A stretch of DNA of 64,000 nucleotides from Rugamonas brunnea (GTDB taxonomy: Bacteria > Pseudomonadota > Gammaproteobacteria > Burkholderiales > Burkholderiaceae_D), in contig NZ_JACEZT010000002.1 of NCBI RefSeq assembly GCF_014042345.1, positions 62,001 through 126,000 of the forward strand. The letters are read 5' to 3'. The notes below the pieces were generated by a model. It was not told the DNA's origin, made no database searches, and saw nothing but the letters and a program-made list of their open reading frames with translations. The position numbers and the translations under genes were made by a program. This document shows positions 1 to 8,967 of this stretch, piece by piece. Position 1 is the stretch's first letter; each line of letters starts with the position of its first letter.

Positions 1-1577
1 CGCGCGCAGATTTCGATCTTGCGCTCGAAGGTGTCGGCCTGGCCTTTTTCATCGAAGGCCATCACGATCACGGCCGCGCCGTAGCGCAGGCACAGGCGCG
101 CCTGGCGGATGAATTCCTCTTCGCCTTCCTTCATCGAGATCGAGTTGACGATGGACTTGCCCTGCACGCACTTGAGGCCCGCCTCGATCACCGACCACTT
201 GGACGAGTCGATCATGATGGGCACGCGCGAGATGTCCGGTTCGGACGCGATCAGGTTCAGGAAGCGCGTCATGGCGGCCTGCGAGTCAAGCATGGCCTCG
301 TCCATGTTGATGTCGATCACCTGGGCGCCGTTCTCCACCTGCTGGCGCGCCACCGACAGCGCCTCGTCGTACTGCTCATTGAGGATCATGCGCGCGAAGG
401 CCTTGGAGCCGGTCACGTTGGTGCGCTCGCCGACGTTGACGAACAGCGAGTCGTCGTCGATGGTGAACGGCTCCAGGCCCGACAGGCGCTGCGCCACCGG
501 CACGGTGGGCACGGTGCGCGGCGCGGTGCTGGCCAGGATCTGGCCGATGGCGGCGATGTGGTCGGGCGTGGTGCCGCAGCAGCCGCCGGCCACGTTGATG
601 AAACCGGCGTCGGCGAATTCGCGCAGCAGGGCAGATGTGTCGGCCGGCAGCTCGTCGAAGCCGGTGTCGCTCATCGGGTTGGGCAGGCCGGCGTTGGGGT
701 AGATGCAGACGTAGGTGTCGGCGATGCGCGACAGCTCCTCGGCGTAGGGGCGCATCAGGGCCGCGCCCAGCGCGCAGTTGAGGCCGATGGTGAGCGGCTT
801 GGCATGGCGCACCGAGTTCCAGAACGCGGGCACGGTCTGGCCCGACAGGATGCGGCCCGAGGCGTCCGTCACGGTGCCCGAGATCATCAGCGGCAGGCGC
901 GGCACGGCGGGATGCTCGGTGAAGTACTGGTCGATGGCGAACAGCGCGGCCTTGCAGTTGAGCGTGTCGAAGATGGTTTCCACCAGCAGGATGTCGACGC
1001 CGCCTTCGACCAGCCCTTCCACCTGTTCGTGGTAGGCCGCCACCAGCTGGTCGAAGGTGATGTTGCGGGCTGCCGGGTCGTTCACGTCGGGCGAGATGGA
1101 GGCCGTCTTCGGCGTGGGGCCGAGCGCGCCGGCCACGAAGCGCGGCTTGTCGGCGCTGCTGTACTTGTCGCAGGCGGCGCGCGCCAGCTTGGCGGCGGCC
1201 ACGTTCATTTCGCGCGCCAGGTGCGCCATGTGGTAGTCGTCCTGGGCGATGGTGGTGGCGCCGAAGGTGTTGGTTTCGATGATGTCGGCGCCGGCGGCCA
1301 GGTAGCGCTCGTGGATCTCCTGGATCACCTGGGGCTGGGTCAGCGTCAGCAGTTCGTTGTTACCTTTGACGAACAGCTCGCGCGCGCCGCTGTCGACGGG
1401 GGCGGCGAAGTCGATGAAGCGGCCGGCGGGGCCGCCACGATAGGCCGTCTCGTCCAGCTTGTACTGCTGGATGATGGTGCCCATCGCGCCGTCGAGGATC
1501 ATGATCCGGCGCGACAGGATCTCGCGCAATTGGGCATCGGTCTTGGACATGGCGGGATGGGACACGGTATTGTTCAT
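1..1577 (-). CDS. metH: Methionine synthase, cobalamin-dependent (5' part, runs off window)
   Basis: Transfers a methyl group from 5-methyltetrahydrofolate via cobalamin to homocysteine, the last step of methionine synthesis in the cytoplasm. About 525 N-terminal residues are present. The homocysteine-binding barrel carries the zinc ligands Cys268 (GLNCA) and Cys333-Cys334 (GGCCGT). The pterin-binding domain follows, starting at GERTNVTGS from residue 383. Both domains are in one frame, so the split metH1/metH2 arrangement of some Burkholderiales is not seen. The start is the ATG at 1577, giving [12 protein letters not shown]; an internal Met at residue 10 is an alternative. Cobalamin-binding and activation domains would lie beyond base 1. 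Confidence 0.95.
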   Translation of the reverse strand, partial: MNNTVSHPAMSKTDAQLREILSRRIMILDGAMGTIIQQYKLDETAYRGGPAGRFIDFAAPVDSGARELFVKGNNELLTLTQPQVIQEIHERYLAAGADIIETNTFGATTIAQDDYHMAHLAREMNVAAAKLARAACDKYSSADKPRFVAGALGPTPKTASISPDVNDPAARNITFDQLVAAYHEQVEGLVEGGVDILLVETIFDTLNCKAALFAIDQYFTEHPAVPRLPLMISGTVTDASGRILSGQTVPAFWNSVRHAKPLTIGLNCALGAALMRPYAEELSRIADTYVCIYPNAGLPNPMSDTGFDELPADTSALLREFADAGFINVAGGCCGTTPDHIAAIGQILASTAPRTVPTVPVAQRLSGLEPFTIDDDSLFVNVGERTNVTGSKAFARMILNEQYDEALSVARQQVENGAQVIDINMDEAMLDSQAAMTRFLNLIASEPDISRVPIMIDSSKWSVIEAGLKCVQGKSIVNSISMKEGEEEFIRQARLCLRYGAAVIVMAFDEKGQADTFERKIEICA

Positions 1578-1633
1578 TTGATACTTTCTGAGGGCGGAAG
1601 GGCGGCCGCTGGAAAAGTTGACGGCGGTCTAAA

Positions 1634-1639
1634 ATTATA
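1634..1639 (-). promoter_or_regulatory. metH -10 box
   Basis: A consensus TATAAT on the minus strand lies 57 bases before the metH start, predicting a leader of about 50 nt. The matching -35 (CTGAAG at 1662-1657) is weak. No SAM or SAH riboswitch consensus is recognisable in so short a leader. Confidence 0.45.
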
Positions 1640-1693
1640 CGGCATCGCGGGGGAAGCTTCAGGCCGCTGCTGCGTCGCAGCAACAACGCCCAT

Positions 1694-1716
1694 ATTTGTG
1701 CAAAATATGCACAAAT
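1694..1716. promoter_or_regulatory. Perfect 9-bp inverted repeat, candidate operator
   Basis: ATTTGTGCA and TGCACAAAT flank a 5-base AAATA spacer in the divergent region between metH and the isochorismatase-family gene. The dyad centre is 91 bases before the hydrolase ATG and about 78 bases before the inferred metH transcription start. The size and symmetry suit a dimeric helix-turn-helix regulator. The regulator is not identified; it does not match the MetR consensus TGAA-N5-TTCA. Confidence 0.45.
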
Positions 1717-1795
1717 TATGTGGTGTTTGACGTCTGGTGCTGTGTTGGGTGCGCAAATAAGATGGCTGCACTGACCAACTTTTGAGGAGCACACC

Positions 1796-2416
1796 ATGAC
1801 CGCCACCCTGCGCAGCATCGCCGGCCTCCAACCCGTCCAGCAGCTGGACGCCGCCAGCACCGCCGTGCTGCTGATCGATTTCCAAAACGAGTACTACAAC
1901 GGCCGCGTGCCCATCCCGGACGGCCTGCCGGCCCTGCGCAACGCCAACCGCCTGGCCGCGCTGGCGGACGCCCACGGCATGCCCGTGTTCCACATCCAGC
2001 ATGTAAACGGCCCGGCCGCGCCGGTGTTCGCGGAAGGCAGCGTGATGGCCGAGATCCACCCGGAGCTGGCCGTGCGGCCGCAGCATGTCGTGGTGCGCAA
2101 GGACCGCGTCAGCAGCTTCGCCGGCACCGACCTGCACGCGCAGTTGCAGGCGCGCGGCATCCGCACGCTGATCATCGCGGGGCTGATGACGCATATGTGT
2201 GTGTCCACGGCCGCCCGCGACGCGCGCCAGTTCGGCGCGCAGAAATACGACGTGCTGGTGGTGGCCGACGCCAGCGCCTCGCGCGACATCGCCGGCTGGA
2301 ACGGCGGCGTAACGAGCGCAGCCGATCTGCACAACGTGACGCTGACTGCCCTGTCCGACAACTTCGCGCAGGTGCTGACCACCAATGCCATCCTGGAGCT
2401 GCCTGTCACGGCATGA
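1796..2416 (+). CDS. Isochorismatase-family cysteine hydrolase
   Basis: A 206-residue alpha/beta hydrolase of the cysteine hydrolase superfamily, which includes isochorismatases, nicotinamidases and N-carbamoyl amidohydrolases. The catalytic triad is visible: Asp28 in LLIDFQ, Lys102 in VRKDRVSSF, and the nucleophile Cys135 in THMCVSTAARDA. GAGGAG lies just before the ATG at 1796. It is transcribed away from metH with a perfect palindrome in the shared upstream region. The substrate cannot be told from sequence, and no siderophore or nicotinamide genes adjoin it, so a literal isochorismatase role is not supported. Confidence 0.85.
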   Translation: MTATLRSIAGLQPVQQLDAASTAVLLIDFQNEYYNGRVPIPDGLPALRNANRLAALADAHGMPVFHIQHVNGPAAPVFAEGSVMAEIHPELAVRPQHVVVRKDRVSSFAGTDLHAQLQARGIRTLIIAGLMTHMCVSTAARDARQFGAQKYDVLVVADASASRDIAGWNGGVTSAADLHNVTLTALSDNFAQVLTTNAILELPVTA

Positions 2417-2453
2417 GGCTGCGCTGACCTGCCGCAAGCGCTGGCGGATCGAT

Positions 2454-2481
2454 GGCGCGCACACTGCTCTAGGTGCGCGCC
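2454..2481. promoter_or_regulatory. Inverted repeat upstream of brnTA
   Basis: GGCGCGCAC and GTGCGCGCC, 9-bp perfect arms with a 10-base spacer, end 11 bases before a TATACT -10-like box (2493-2498). BrnA-type antitoxins bind operators in their own promoter, so this is a plausible autoregulatory site. It could instead be the end-of-transcript hairpin of the preceding hydrolase gene, but no T-run follows it. Confidence 0.35.
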
Positions 2482-2511
2482 GTTGCGCATCCTATACTAC
2501 GGTGTGACGCG

Positions 2512-2784
2512 ATGCGCTTCGAATGGGATGAACGTAAGAATCGGATCAATGTTCAAAAGCACGGGCTCAGCTTTGAGGAGGCAGCAAAAATATTCGACCA
2601 TCCTGCGCTGACTTGGTTCGACGACCGCGGACTGTATGGCGAGGATCGCTACATCTCAATTGGGTTCGTCGGGTCGGTACTGGCGACCGTGGTCTTTGTC
2701 CAGAAAAGTGACCACGTTACGAGGATCATTTCAGCAAGGAAGGCGACACGCCACGAGGAAAGGCAATATGAACGAGGTTACTAG
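2512..2784 (+). CDS. brnT: BrnT-family ribonuclease toxin
   Basis: A 90-residue toxin of the BrnT family (RelE-like fold, mRNA cleavage). The N-terminal signature FEWDERKNRINVQKHG followed by SFEEAAKIFDHP is typical, and the C-terminal half carries the family's RIISARKAT..E..YE block. The ATG at 2512 puts the signature at residue 3; a GTG 39 bases upstream is possible but adds atypical residues. It overlaps brnA by 17 bases, in the usual toxin-first order of this family. It sits in a short accessory islet between a hydrolase and a LysR gene, and its codon use looks less GC-extreme than its neighbours, which hints at acquisition. Confidence 0.88.
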   Translation: MRFEWDERKNRINVQKHGLSFEEAAKIFDHPALTWFDDRGLYGEDRYISIGFVGSVLATVVFVQKSDHVTRIISARKATRHEERQYERGY

Positions 2785-3016
2785 CAAGAAGAGTTGGGTC
2801 AATCTTGCCGATGACGAGATCGACCTGAGCGATATTCCCGAGCTTGGCGAGGAATTTTTCAAGCATGCGCAGATGCGTGGGCCGTTGATACAGAAGAATA
2901 CCGTGCTGGTCGATGCCGACATCTATGCGTGGTTCCAGCAGCACAGTCCCGACTATCAGCAGCGCATTAACCAATTGCTGCGTGATTACATGGATGCGCA
3001 GAAAAATGCCGACTAA
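2768..3016 (+). CDS. brnA: BrnA-family antitoxin
   Basis: An 82-residue partner of brnT. The N-terminal part is acidic and probably binds and neutralises the toxin. The C-terminal part (VLVDADIYAWFQ, then QRINQLLRDYMDAQK) matches the ribbon-helix-helix DNA-binding end of BrnA, which represses its own promoter. It starts at the ATG at 2768 inside the end of brnT, so translation is probably coupled. Its stop codon overlaps that of the convergent LysR gene by 4 bases. The identification rests on family resemblance and on the characteristic overlapping order. Confidence 0.87.
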   Translation: MNEVTSKKSWVNLADDEIDLSDIPELGEEFFKHAQMRGPLIQKNTVLVDADIYAWFQQHSPDYQQRINQLLRDYMDAQKNAD

Positions 3017-3915
3017 TCCCAGTCGCGCGACGCATACAGCTCGGCGGCGAACGCCACGAACACCCGCACCTTGGGCGACAGATGGCGATTGTGCGGGTAT
3101 AGCACATACAGTTCGCGCGGACGCATCGGGTAATCGGGCAGCACCTGCACCAGTGCGCCGCTGCGTAGCTCGGCATGGGCGAGGAATGACGCGGTCGTGG
3201 TGATGCCGGTGCCGGCCAACGCCGCCGTGCACAAGGCCATGCCCGTGTTCGCTTGCAGGCTGCCGCGCACGGTCACGGCCACGTCTGCACCGTCCGGCCC
3301 AGTGAAGCGCCATTCCTGTGGCCGCGCCACTTGGGTGTAGGTCAGGCAGTTGTGCTGCAGCAGATCTTGCGGCGTGCGCGGCGTGCCGTGCCGGCGCAGG
3401 TAGTCGGGCGAGGCCACCAGCATCACGCGGCTGCTGGCCAGCCGTTTGGCGATCAGGGTGGAGTCGGGCAGGTCGCGCGTGAGGCGCAGCGCCACGTCGA
3501 AGCCATCCTCGATCAGGTCGACGATGCGGTCATTGCACACCAGGTCCACCCGCAGCTCGGGATAGCTGGCCAGGAACTGCGGCAGCCAGCGCGCCAGTTC
3601 CTGCGTGCCGAACGCCATCGGCGCGTTGATACGCAAGGTGCCGCTGGGATTGGCCTGGTGCTGGCCGACGGCACGGTCGGCGTCATCGAGCGCGTCGAGG
3701 ATGTGTTTGCAGGCCGCGTAGTATTCGGTGCCGGCCGTGGTGAGTGCGAAGCGGCGCGTGGTGCGGTTCAGCAGTTGCGCACCCAGCTTCGCTTCCAGGT
3801 GGCTGATCTGCCGCGACACCACCGTGTGCGACAGGCCCAGCGCCTCGCCGGCGGCCGTGAAGCTGCCCAGTTCCACTACCCGGCGCAAGGCGCGCATGGC
3901 CGCTAGCTGGTCCAT
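3013..3915 (-). CDS. LysR-family transcriptional regulator
   Basis: A full-length 300-residue LysR regulator. Residues about 1-60 form the winged helix-turn-helix (MDQLAAMRALRRVVELGSF, then AAGEALGLSHTVVSRQISHL). Residues about 90-295 form the two-lobed periplasmic-binding-protein-like effector domain, beginning GTLRINAPMAFG. The closest recognisable group is the large clade that typically represses or activates a divergent or nearby oxidoreductase gene, but no such target lies beside it here. It follows fmt on the same strand after 34 bases, so it might be partly read through from def-fmt. The effector is unknown. Confidence 0.9.
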   Translation of the reverse strand: MDQLAAMRALRRVVELGSFTAAGEALGLSHTVVSRQISHLEAKLGAQLLNRTTRRFALTTAGTEYYAACKHILDALDDADRAVGQHQANPSGTLRINAPMAFGTQELARWLPQFLASYPELRVDLVCNDRIVDLIEDGFDVALRLTRDLPDSTLIAKRLASSRVMLVASPDYLRRHGTPRTPQDLLQHNCLTYTQVARPQEWRFTGPDGADVAVTVRGSLQANTGMALCTAALAGTGITTTASFLAHAELRSGALVQVLPDYPMRPRELYVLYPHNRHLSPKVRVFVAFAAELYASRDWD

Positions 3916-3949
3916 GCGGCCGTTCAGGCGAGGCGGGAAGGATGCGCGT

Positions 3950-4906
3950 TCACGCGAAGCGCTGGCCTTCGAGCGGGAAGGCTTTGATGAACTCGGAGGC
4001 CGGCATGCGCTTGCCGCCCGGCTTTTGCAGTTCCGTCAGGCGCAGCGCGCCGCGGCCGCAGGCGACCACGATGCCGTGTTGGCTGTCGGCCGCCACCACG
4101 TGGCCGGCCGGGACGCTGCTGTCGGCGTCCAGCACCTCGGCCGCCCACAGTTTGATGTTGACGCCGTTGACGGGCGCGCAGGCGCCGGGGAAGGGATTGA
4201 AGGCGCGGATCTTGCGGCTGATTTCGGCGGCGCTCAGGTTGAAGTCCAGCGCCGCTTCGTCCTTGCTGATCTTGGCCGCGTAGCACACGCCCGCTTCCGG
4301 CTGCGGCACGGCTTCCAGCTTGCCTTGTTCCAGCTTGCGCAGCGCCTGCACGATCATCGTGCCGCCCAGCGCGGCCAGCTTGTCGTGCACGGTGCCGGTG
4401 GTGTCGTCGGCGACTATGGCCACATGTTCGACCAGCAGCATGGGGCCGGTGTCCAGCCCTTCCTCCATCTGCATGATGGTGATGCCCGTTTCCGCGTCAC
4501 CCGCTTCGATGGCGCGGTGGATGGGCGCGGCGCCGCGCCAGCGCGGCAGCAGCGAACCGTGGATGTTCAGGCAGGGTTTGATGTCGAGCGTGCTGCGCGG
4601 CAGGATCAGGCCATAGGCCGCCACCACCATCACGTCGTAGTCGGTGGCCAGCAGACGTTCGTGGGCCGCCTTCGCCTCGGCGGCGCGTTGCGGATCTTTG
4701 GCATCCATGCGCAAGGACAGCGGCTGCAGCACTTCCATGCCATGCGCCACGGCGTACTGTTTGACGGCTGACGGTTGCAGGTGCATGCCGCGCCCGGCCG
4801 GGCGGTCGGGCTGGGTCAGCACCAGGGGAATCTCAAAGCCTGCCTCGTGCAGCGCTTGCAGGGCCACGGCGGCGAATTCCGGCGTGCCGGCGAAGATCAC
4901 TTTCAT
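3950..4906 (-). CDS. fmt: Methionyl-tRNA formyltransferase
   Basis: Formylates initiator Met-tRNA with 10-formyltetrahydrofolate, needed for normal bacterial translation initiation. It has 318 residues, close to the usual 310-315. The N-terminal formyltransferase fold begins [16 protein letters not shown] and holds the catalytic Asn-His-Asp set within [19 protein letters not shown] and EEGLDTGP. The C-terminal OB-like tRNA-binding domain begins near residue 205. It lies 51 bases downstream of def on the same strand, the common def-fmt pair: one enzyme adds the formyl group and the other removes it. The ATG is preceded by AAGGAACAATAAAA. Confidence 0.97.
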   Translation of the reverse strand: MKVIFAGTPEFAAVALQALHEAGFEIPLVLTQPDRPAGRGMHLQPSAVKQYAVAHGMEVLQPLSLRMDAKDPQRAAEAKAAHERLLATDYDVMVVAAYGLILPRSTLDIKPCLNIHGSLLPRWRGAAPIHRAIEAGDAETGITIMQMEEGLDTGPMLLVEHVAIVADDTTGTVHDKLAALGGTMIVQALRKLEQGKLEAVPQPEAGVCYAAKISKDEAALDFNLSAAEISRKIRAFNPFPGACAPVNGVNIKLWAAEVLDADSSVPAGHVVAADSQHGIVVACGRGALRLTELQKPGGKRMPASEFIKAFPLEGQRFA

Positions 4907-4957
4907 TTTTATTGTTCCTTGGTGATGCAGGCCGCCGCACCGGGCGGCAGGGGGAGA

Positions 4958-5500
4958 TCAGTAGCGGCGGCCCTGGGCGCGCAGGTTCGCTTCGCGCGCC
5001 ATGCCCCGTTCTTCCTTCTGCAGCTTGGCCTTGATGCGGTTGCGCTTGAGCGGCGACAGGTATTCGACGAACACCTTGCCCTTCAGGTGGTCCATCTCGT
5101 GCTGCAGGCACACGGCCAGCAGGCCGTCCGCTTCCACTTCGAACGGCTGGGCCTTGACGTCCAGCGCGCGCACCTTGACGCGGGCGTGGCGCTCCACGCC
5201 GTCGTAAATGCCGGGTACGGACAGGCAGCCCTCGTCGTAGACCTGCATCTCATCGCTGGCCCAGATGATTTCCGGGTTGATGTAGGCCACCAGCGCATCC
5301 TTGGTTTCGGAGATGTCGACCAGGATCAGTTGTTCGTGCACGTCCACCTGCGACGCGGCCAGGCCGATGCCGGGCGCGTCGTACATGGTTTCGGCCATGT
5401 CGGCCACCAGCTTTTCGAGCCGGGCATCGAACTGGGTAACGGGCTGGGCGACCTTGTGCAGGCGTGGGTCGGGGTAACGCAGGATATTGAGTATGGACAT
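4958..5500 (-). CDS. def: Peptide deformylase
   Basis: Removes the formyl group from the N-terminus of nascent proteins using an Fe(II)-type metal centre. It has 180 residues. All three motifs are intact: [16 protein letters not shown] (metal-ligand Cys) and HEMDHLKG (metal-ligand His pair with catalytic Glu). It is first in a unit with fmt. The ATG at 5500 gives [18 protein letters not shown], the standard beginning of this family. No good Shine-Dalgarno precedes it; the bases immediately upstream are a tandem repeat, annotated separately. Confidence 0.97.
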   Translation of the reverse strand: MSILNILRYPDPRLHKVAQPVTQFDARLEKLVADMAETMYDAPGIGLAASQVDVHEQLILVDISETKDALVAYINPEIIWASDEMQVYDEGCLSVPGIYDGVERHARVKVRALDVKAQPFEVEADGLLAVCLQHEMDHLKGKVFVEYLSPLKRNRIKAKLQKEERGMAREANLRAQGRRY

Positions 5501-5502
5501 GC

Positions 5503-5575
5503 TGACTTTAACTGACTTTAACGATGCGATTAACTGAGTGATTAACTAAGCGATTAACTAAGCGATTTAATAACT
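5503..5575. repeat. Nested short tandem repeats in the def leader
   Basis: Directly upstream of def the DNA reads TGACTTTAAC twice (5503-5512, 5513-5522). Then come 12-base units GATTAACTGAGT, GATTAACTAAGC and GATTAACTAAGC (5528-5563) and a decayed fourth unit to 5575. The tract is AT-rich against its surroundings and occupies the place of the def ribosome binding site and 5' leader. The rest of the 343-base gap to the LysM gene (5576-5843) holds only unassigned promoter DNA; I see no gene in it. Confidence 0.8.
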
Positions 5576-5843
5576 GTGTGATTGCCTTAACAACTGGCGT
5601 GGTGTCGCGTGCGGCAAATGGTGGTCCAGCCCCGTCAAAAATGCAACAGCCGCGCCCGCCGCGTGGACGTGGTTTCGCTTGCTAGTTGAGGGTTTTGTGG
5701 GCAGAATTTGATTCAGTATGGCAAGCCCGAGGCCAGCCTTCTCGTTCCCCACTGGTCGAAACGGTCATGTATCGCCGCCATGATTGCCCTGTGGCGGGCC
5801 GGCTCCCGGCCCAGCGCCGAGCTGCACTTAACGGACATTATGA

Positions 5844-6941
5844 ATGAAAAATTTTAGCACAGTCGGTACCCGCTTGTTCGTGGCGGCTTTTTTTTCGGCG
5901 GGCGCCGCCCTCCCGGCGCAAGCCATGAACTGCCAGTTCCGGCCCGACGCGCCGGACCAGCATCTGGTGGTCAAAGGGGACACGCTGTGGGACATTTCCG
6001 GCCGTTTCCTGGAAAAGCCCTGGTGCTGGCCGCAAGTGTGGGACTTGAACAAGGAGCAGATCCACAACCCGCACTGGATTTATCCGGGTCAGATCATCTG
6101 GTTCGACCGCGCCGCCGGCCGCCTGCGGCTGGGCAACAAGATCGAGGCCGGTGACGGCAGCGCCGCCGGTACGCTGCGCCTGTCGCCGCAGGTGCGCACG
6201 GAAGGCCTGGGCAAGGACGCCGTGCCCTCCATCCCGTCCGGCGTGATCGAACCCTTCCTGACCCAGCCCCTGATCATCGAGAACGATGAACTGAACAACG
6301 CGCCGCGCATCATCGCCACCCAGGAAGGCCACGTGTTCCTGGGCAAGGACGACAAAGCCTATGTGCGCGGCGACCTCAAGGATGGCACCTCGTTCCAGGC
6401 CTTCCGTCCCGGTAACGCGCTGAAGGACCCCGTCACCCATGCCGTGATCGGCTATGAAGCGTTCTACCTGGGCACGCTCAAGCTGCGCACACCGGCCAAG
6501 GCCGGCAGCGACGTGCATACGTTCACCGTGGCCACGGCCAAGGAGGAAATGGGCGTGGGCGACCAGCTGATGCAGGCGCCACCCACGCCGATGCGCAACT
6601 ATGTGCCCCATCCGCCGGAACAGCGGGTGGAAGCGCGCGTGGCGGCCATCTACGGCGGCGTGACCCACGCGGGCCAGAACCAGGTGGTGAGCATTAATCG
6701 CGGCAAGCTTGACGGACTCGATATCGGCTCCGTGCTGCAGCTGTACCATACCGGCAGGACCGTCAGCGATCCGGGCGCCAGCAAGGGCTGGCACGGCATG
6801 AGCGATCCGCAGGTCAAGCTGCCGGACGAGGAAGTGGGCAGCTTGTTTATCTTCCGCGTGTTCAAACATATTTCGTATGGCTTGATCATGCAGGTCACGG
6901 CGCCGGTGGAGGTGGGCGACGTTGCCCAATCACCGGAGTAA
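5844..6941 (+). CDS. Exported LysM-domain protein
   Basis: A 365-residue exported protein that probably binds peptidoglycan. A Sec signal peptide is clear: MKNFSTVGTRLFVAAFF, a hydrophobic core, then a PAQA-M cleavage site near residue 27. A LysM domain follows at about residues 38-88 (HLVVKGDTLWDISGRFLEKP, ending in IYPGQIIWF). The rest, about 270 residues, has no motif I can name. It ends 8 bases before the GTG start of dprA, so the two are probably cotranscribed; this LysM-dprA pairing is frequent in Burkholderiales. Its role in the dprA neighbourhood is unknown. Confidence 0.88.
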   Translation: MKNFSTVGTRLFVAAFFSAGAALPAQAMNCQFRPDAPDQHLVVKGDTLWDISGRFLEKPWCWPQVWDLNKEQIHNPHWIYPGQIIWFDRAAGRLRLGNKIEAGDGSAAGTLRLSPQVRTEGLGKDAVPSIPSGVIEPFLTQPLIIENDELNNAPRIIATQEGHVFLGKDDKAYVRGDLKDGTSFQAFRPGNALKDPVTHAVIGYEAFYLGTLKLRTPAKAGSDVHTFTVATAKEEMGVGDQLMQAPPTPMRNYVPHPPEQRVEARVAAIYGGVTHAGQNQVVSINRGKLDGLDIGSVLQLYHTGRTVSDPGASKGWHGMSDPQVKLPDEEVGSLFIFRVFKHISYGLIMQVTAPVEVGDVAQSPE

Positions 6942-6949
6942 GCCGCGCC

Positions 6950-8086
6950 GTGCAAGCCACGGATACCCAACCCGCCGCATCCCCGCCAGCGTCCCGCGCG
7001 CCGCTGGCGGACTGGCTGCGCCTGAGCCTGACGCCGCGCGTGGGGCTGCTGACGGCGCGCCGCCTGCTCGCTGATTTTTCCTCCCCAACAGCCATCTTCG
7101 CCGCCGGCCATGGCGGCTTGCCGGGCTGGCTCAACGCCGCCCAGGCGCGCGCGCTGGCCAGCGCTGCCAGCGGCGAGACGGCCGACGCCGTGGCCGTCCA
7201 GCTGGACGCCATCGATAGCTGGCTGCGGCTGCCGGCGCGCCGCGTGCTGGCGCTGGACGACCCCGACTATCCGCCCGCGCTGCGGGCCATTCCCGATGCC
7301 CCGCTGTTGTTGTATGTGCAAGGCCGGGCCGAACTGCTGGCGCGCGACGCGCTGGCCATGGTGGGCAGCCGCAACGCCAGCGCCCAGGGCGCGAGCAACG
7401 CGCGCCAGCTGGCCGAGGCGCTGTCCGGGACCGGGCTGGTGATCGTGTCGGGCCTGGCGCTGGGCATCGACGCGGCCGCCCACGAAGGCGGCCTGCTGGG
7501 CGGGGGCGGCACGGTGGCCGTGCTGGGCACCGGTGTCGACGTGATTTACCCGCAACGCAACGCGGGCCTGGCCGGCCGCATCGCCGAGCACGGCTGCCTG
7601 GTCAGCGAATTGCCGCTTGGTACGGTGCCGCGTTCGTCCAATTTCCCCAAACGCAACCGCATCATCAGCGGCTTGGCGCGCGCCGTGCTGGTGGTGGAGG
7701 CGGCGGCTGGTTCCGGCTCACTGATCACGGCCCGGCTGGCGCTGGACCAGGGGCGCGACGTGTATGCCATCCCCGGTTCCATCCACGCCACGCTGGCCAA
7801 AGGTTGCCACGCGCTGATTAAAGAGGGCGCCCGGCTGGTCGAATCGGCCGACGATGTGCTGGCGGCGCTGGCCGGGCAGGCGCCGGGCGTGGCCGGGGCG
7901 GCGCCCGACGACAGCTTTATCGATCCGCTGCTTGCGGCGCTGGGCGGCGATCCGGCCTCGCCGGAACTGCTGGCGCTGCGGCGCGGCCTGGACTTGCCTG
8001 CCGTGCAAAACCAATTGCTGGCGCTGGAGCTGGCCGGCCTGGTCGAGCGGCTGCCCGGCGGCCTGTTCCAACGCTGTGGCCGCTAG
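6950..8086 (+). CDS. dprA: DNA processing protein DprA
   Basis: Binds incoming single-stranded DNA during natural transformation, protects it and loads RecA; it acts in the cytoplasm. It has 378 residues. The Rossmann-like core runs from about 130 to 300, with MVGSRNASAQG, SGLALGIDAAAHEGG, GTGVDVIYP, FPKRNRIISGLA and GSGSLITARLALDQGR, all DprA hallmarks. A C-terminal winged-helix domain follows (about 315-378). The start is taken as the GTG at 6950, 8 bases after the LysM gene; an in-frame ATG with good context is lacking nearby. Its presence supports a competence pathway, but no other com genes are in the window. Confidence 0.95.
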   Translation: MQATDTQPAASPPASRAPLADWLRLSLTPRVGLLTARRLLADFSSPTAIFAAGHGGLPGWLNAAQARALASAASGETADAVAVQLDAIDSWLRLPARRVLALDDPDYPPALRAIPDAPLLLYVQGRAELLARDALAMVGSRNASAQGASNARQLAEALSGTGLVIVSGLALGIDAAAHEGGLLGGGGTVAVLGTGVDVIYPQRNAGLAGRIAEHGCLVSELPLGTVPRSSNFPKRNRIISGLARAVLVVEAAAGSGSLITARLALDQGRDVYAIPGSIHATLAKGCHALIKEGARLVESADDVLAALAGQAPGVAGAAPDDSFIDPLLAALGGDPASPELLALRRGLDLPAVQNQLLALELAGLVERLPGGLFQRCGR

Positions 8087-8278
8087 AAGTCGCGCCCATG
8101 GCGTCGTTTTCGCTGCGCCTCGCGGCGCAGCTGCCTTGCCGTGCAGGCGCACTGTCTTCGGCGCCACGCCTAGCCATGGTCATTTTGAAACGACTTCTTT
8201 TCCTGGTGTTGCGGCCAGTCGCTTGCACGGCCCGTGTGGCACTTGTGCCCCATCTGATTTAACTGATAGAGTAGCGCC

Positions 8279-8743
8279 ATGTTCGACATCCTTGTTTATC
8301 TCTACGAGACGTATTACCGCCCTGATGCCTGTCCGGAACCGGAGGCATTGGCCAGGAAACTGTCGGCCGTCGGTTTCGACGACGTCGAGATTTCCGAGGC
8401 GCTCGTGTGGTTGACGGACTTGACGGCCATGGCCGGCATGGAACAGACCCTGACGGCGGCCTCCACCGGCACCCGTTTCTATGTCGACGAAGAGCAGGAC
8501 GTGCTGGGCACGGCGGCCATCGGTTTCATCCAGTTCCTGGAATCGGCCAAGGTGCTGTTGCCACTGCAACGCGAGATCGTCATCGAGCGGGCCCTGGCGC
8601 TGGACGAAGTGCCCGTGTCGCTGGCCAAGCTCAAGGTCATCGTGCTGATGCTGCTGTGGAGCCAGGGCAAGGAGCCGGACGCGCTGATGTTCGACGACCT
8701 GTTCGGTTCCGACGAAGACCAGGCGCCGCGCCTGCTGCACTGA
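8279..8743 (+). CDS. smg: Smg family protein (DUF494)
   Basis: A 154-residue protein of the Smg/DUF494 family, found beside dprA in many beta- and gammaproteobacteria. It starts [13 protein letters not shown], the family's diagnostic beginning, and is acidic and helical with no catalytic motif. The molecular function is unknown. It lies between dprA and topB on the same strand; 192 bases separate it from dprA and 224 from topB, so each may have its own promoter. Conserved position next to dprA suggests a role connected with DNA processing, but this is inference. Confidence 0.93.
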   Translation: MFDILVYLYETYYRPDACPEPEALARKLSAVGFDDVEISEALVWLTDLTAMAGMEQTLTAASTGTRFYVDEEQDVLGTAAIGFIQFLESAKVLLPLQREIVIERALALDEVPVSLAKLKVIVLMLLWSQGKEPDALMFDDLFGSDEDQAPRLLH

Positions 8744-8967
8744 CCCGTGCCGGCATGCCGGCCCCCCGCCGTTGTGTTCCGCGACACCGAACGGGCCGTC
8801 ACGTACGGCCTGCGCGCCATGCTTGCCCTTTGCGCTGCAACCCGTTTATTATTGGCGCTTTGACAAGTTGCCACCGTCCGGGCCCGCAAAAATTCAGCCT
8901 TTGCCGCATTGCCCATGTATGATGCGCATGCTGTACCCACCCCAGAGTAACTACGAGACAACAAAAT

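Noticed and set aside
1578..1795. Possible SAH or SAM riboswitch before metH
   Set aside because: The leader inferred from the TATAAT box is only about 50 nt and none of the conserved blocks is present. A GCTGC/GCAGC hairpin further upstream lies outside that leader.
5840..5857. Five-codon upstream frame (ATGAATGAAAAATTTTAG) overlapping the start of the LysM gene
   Set aside because: It has no ribosome site and arises from the overlapping ATGs; nothing shows that it is translated.
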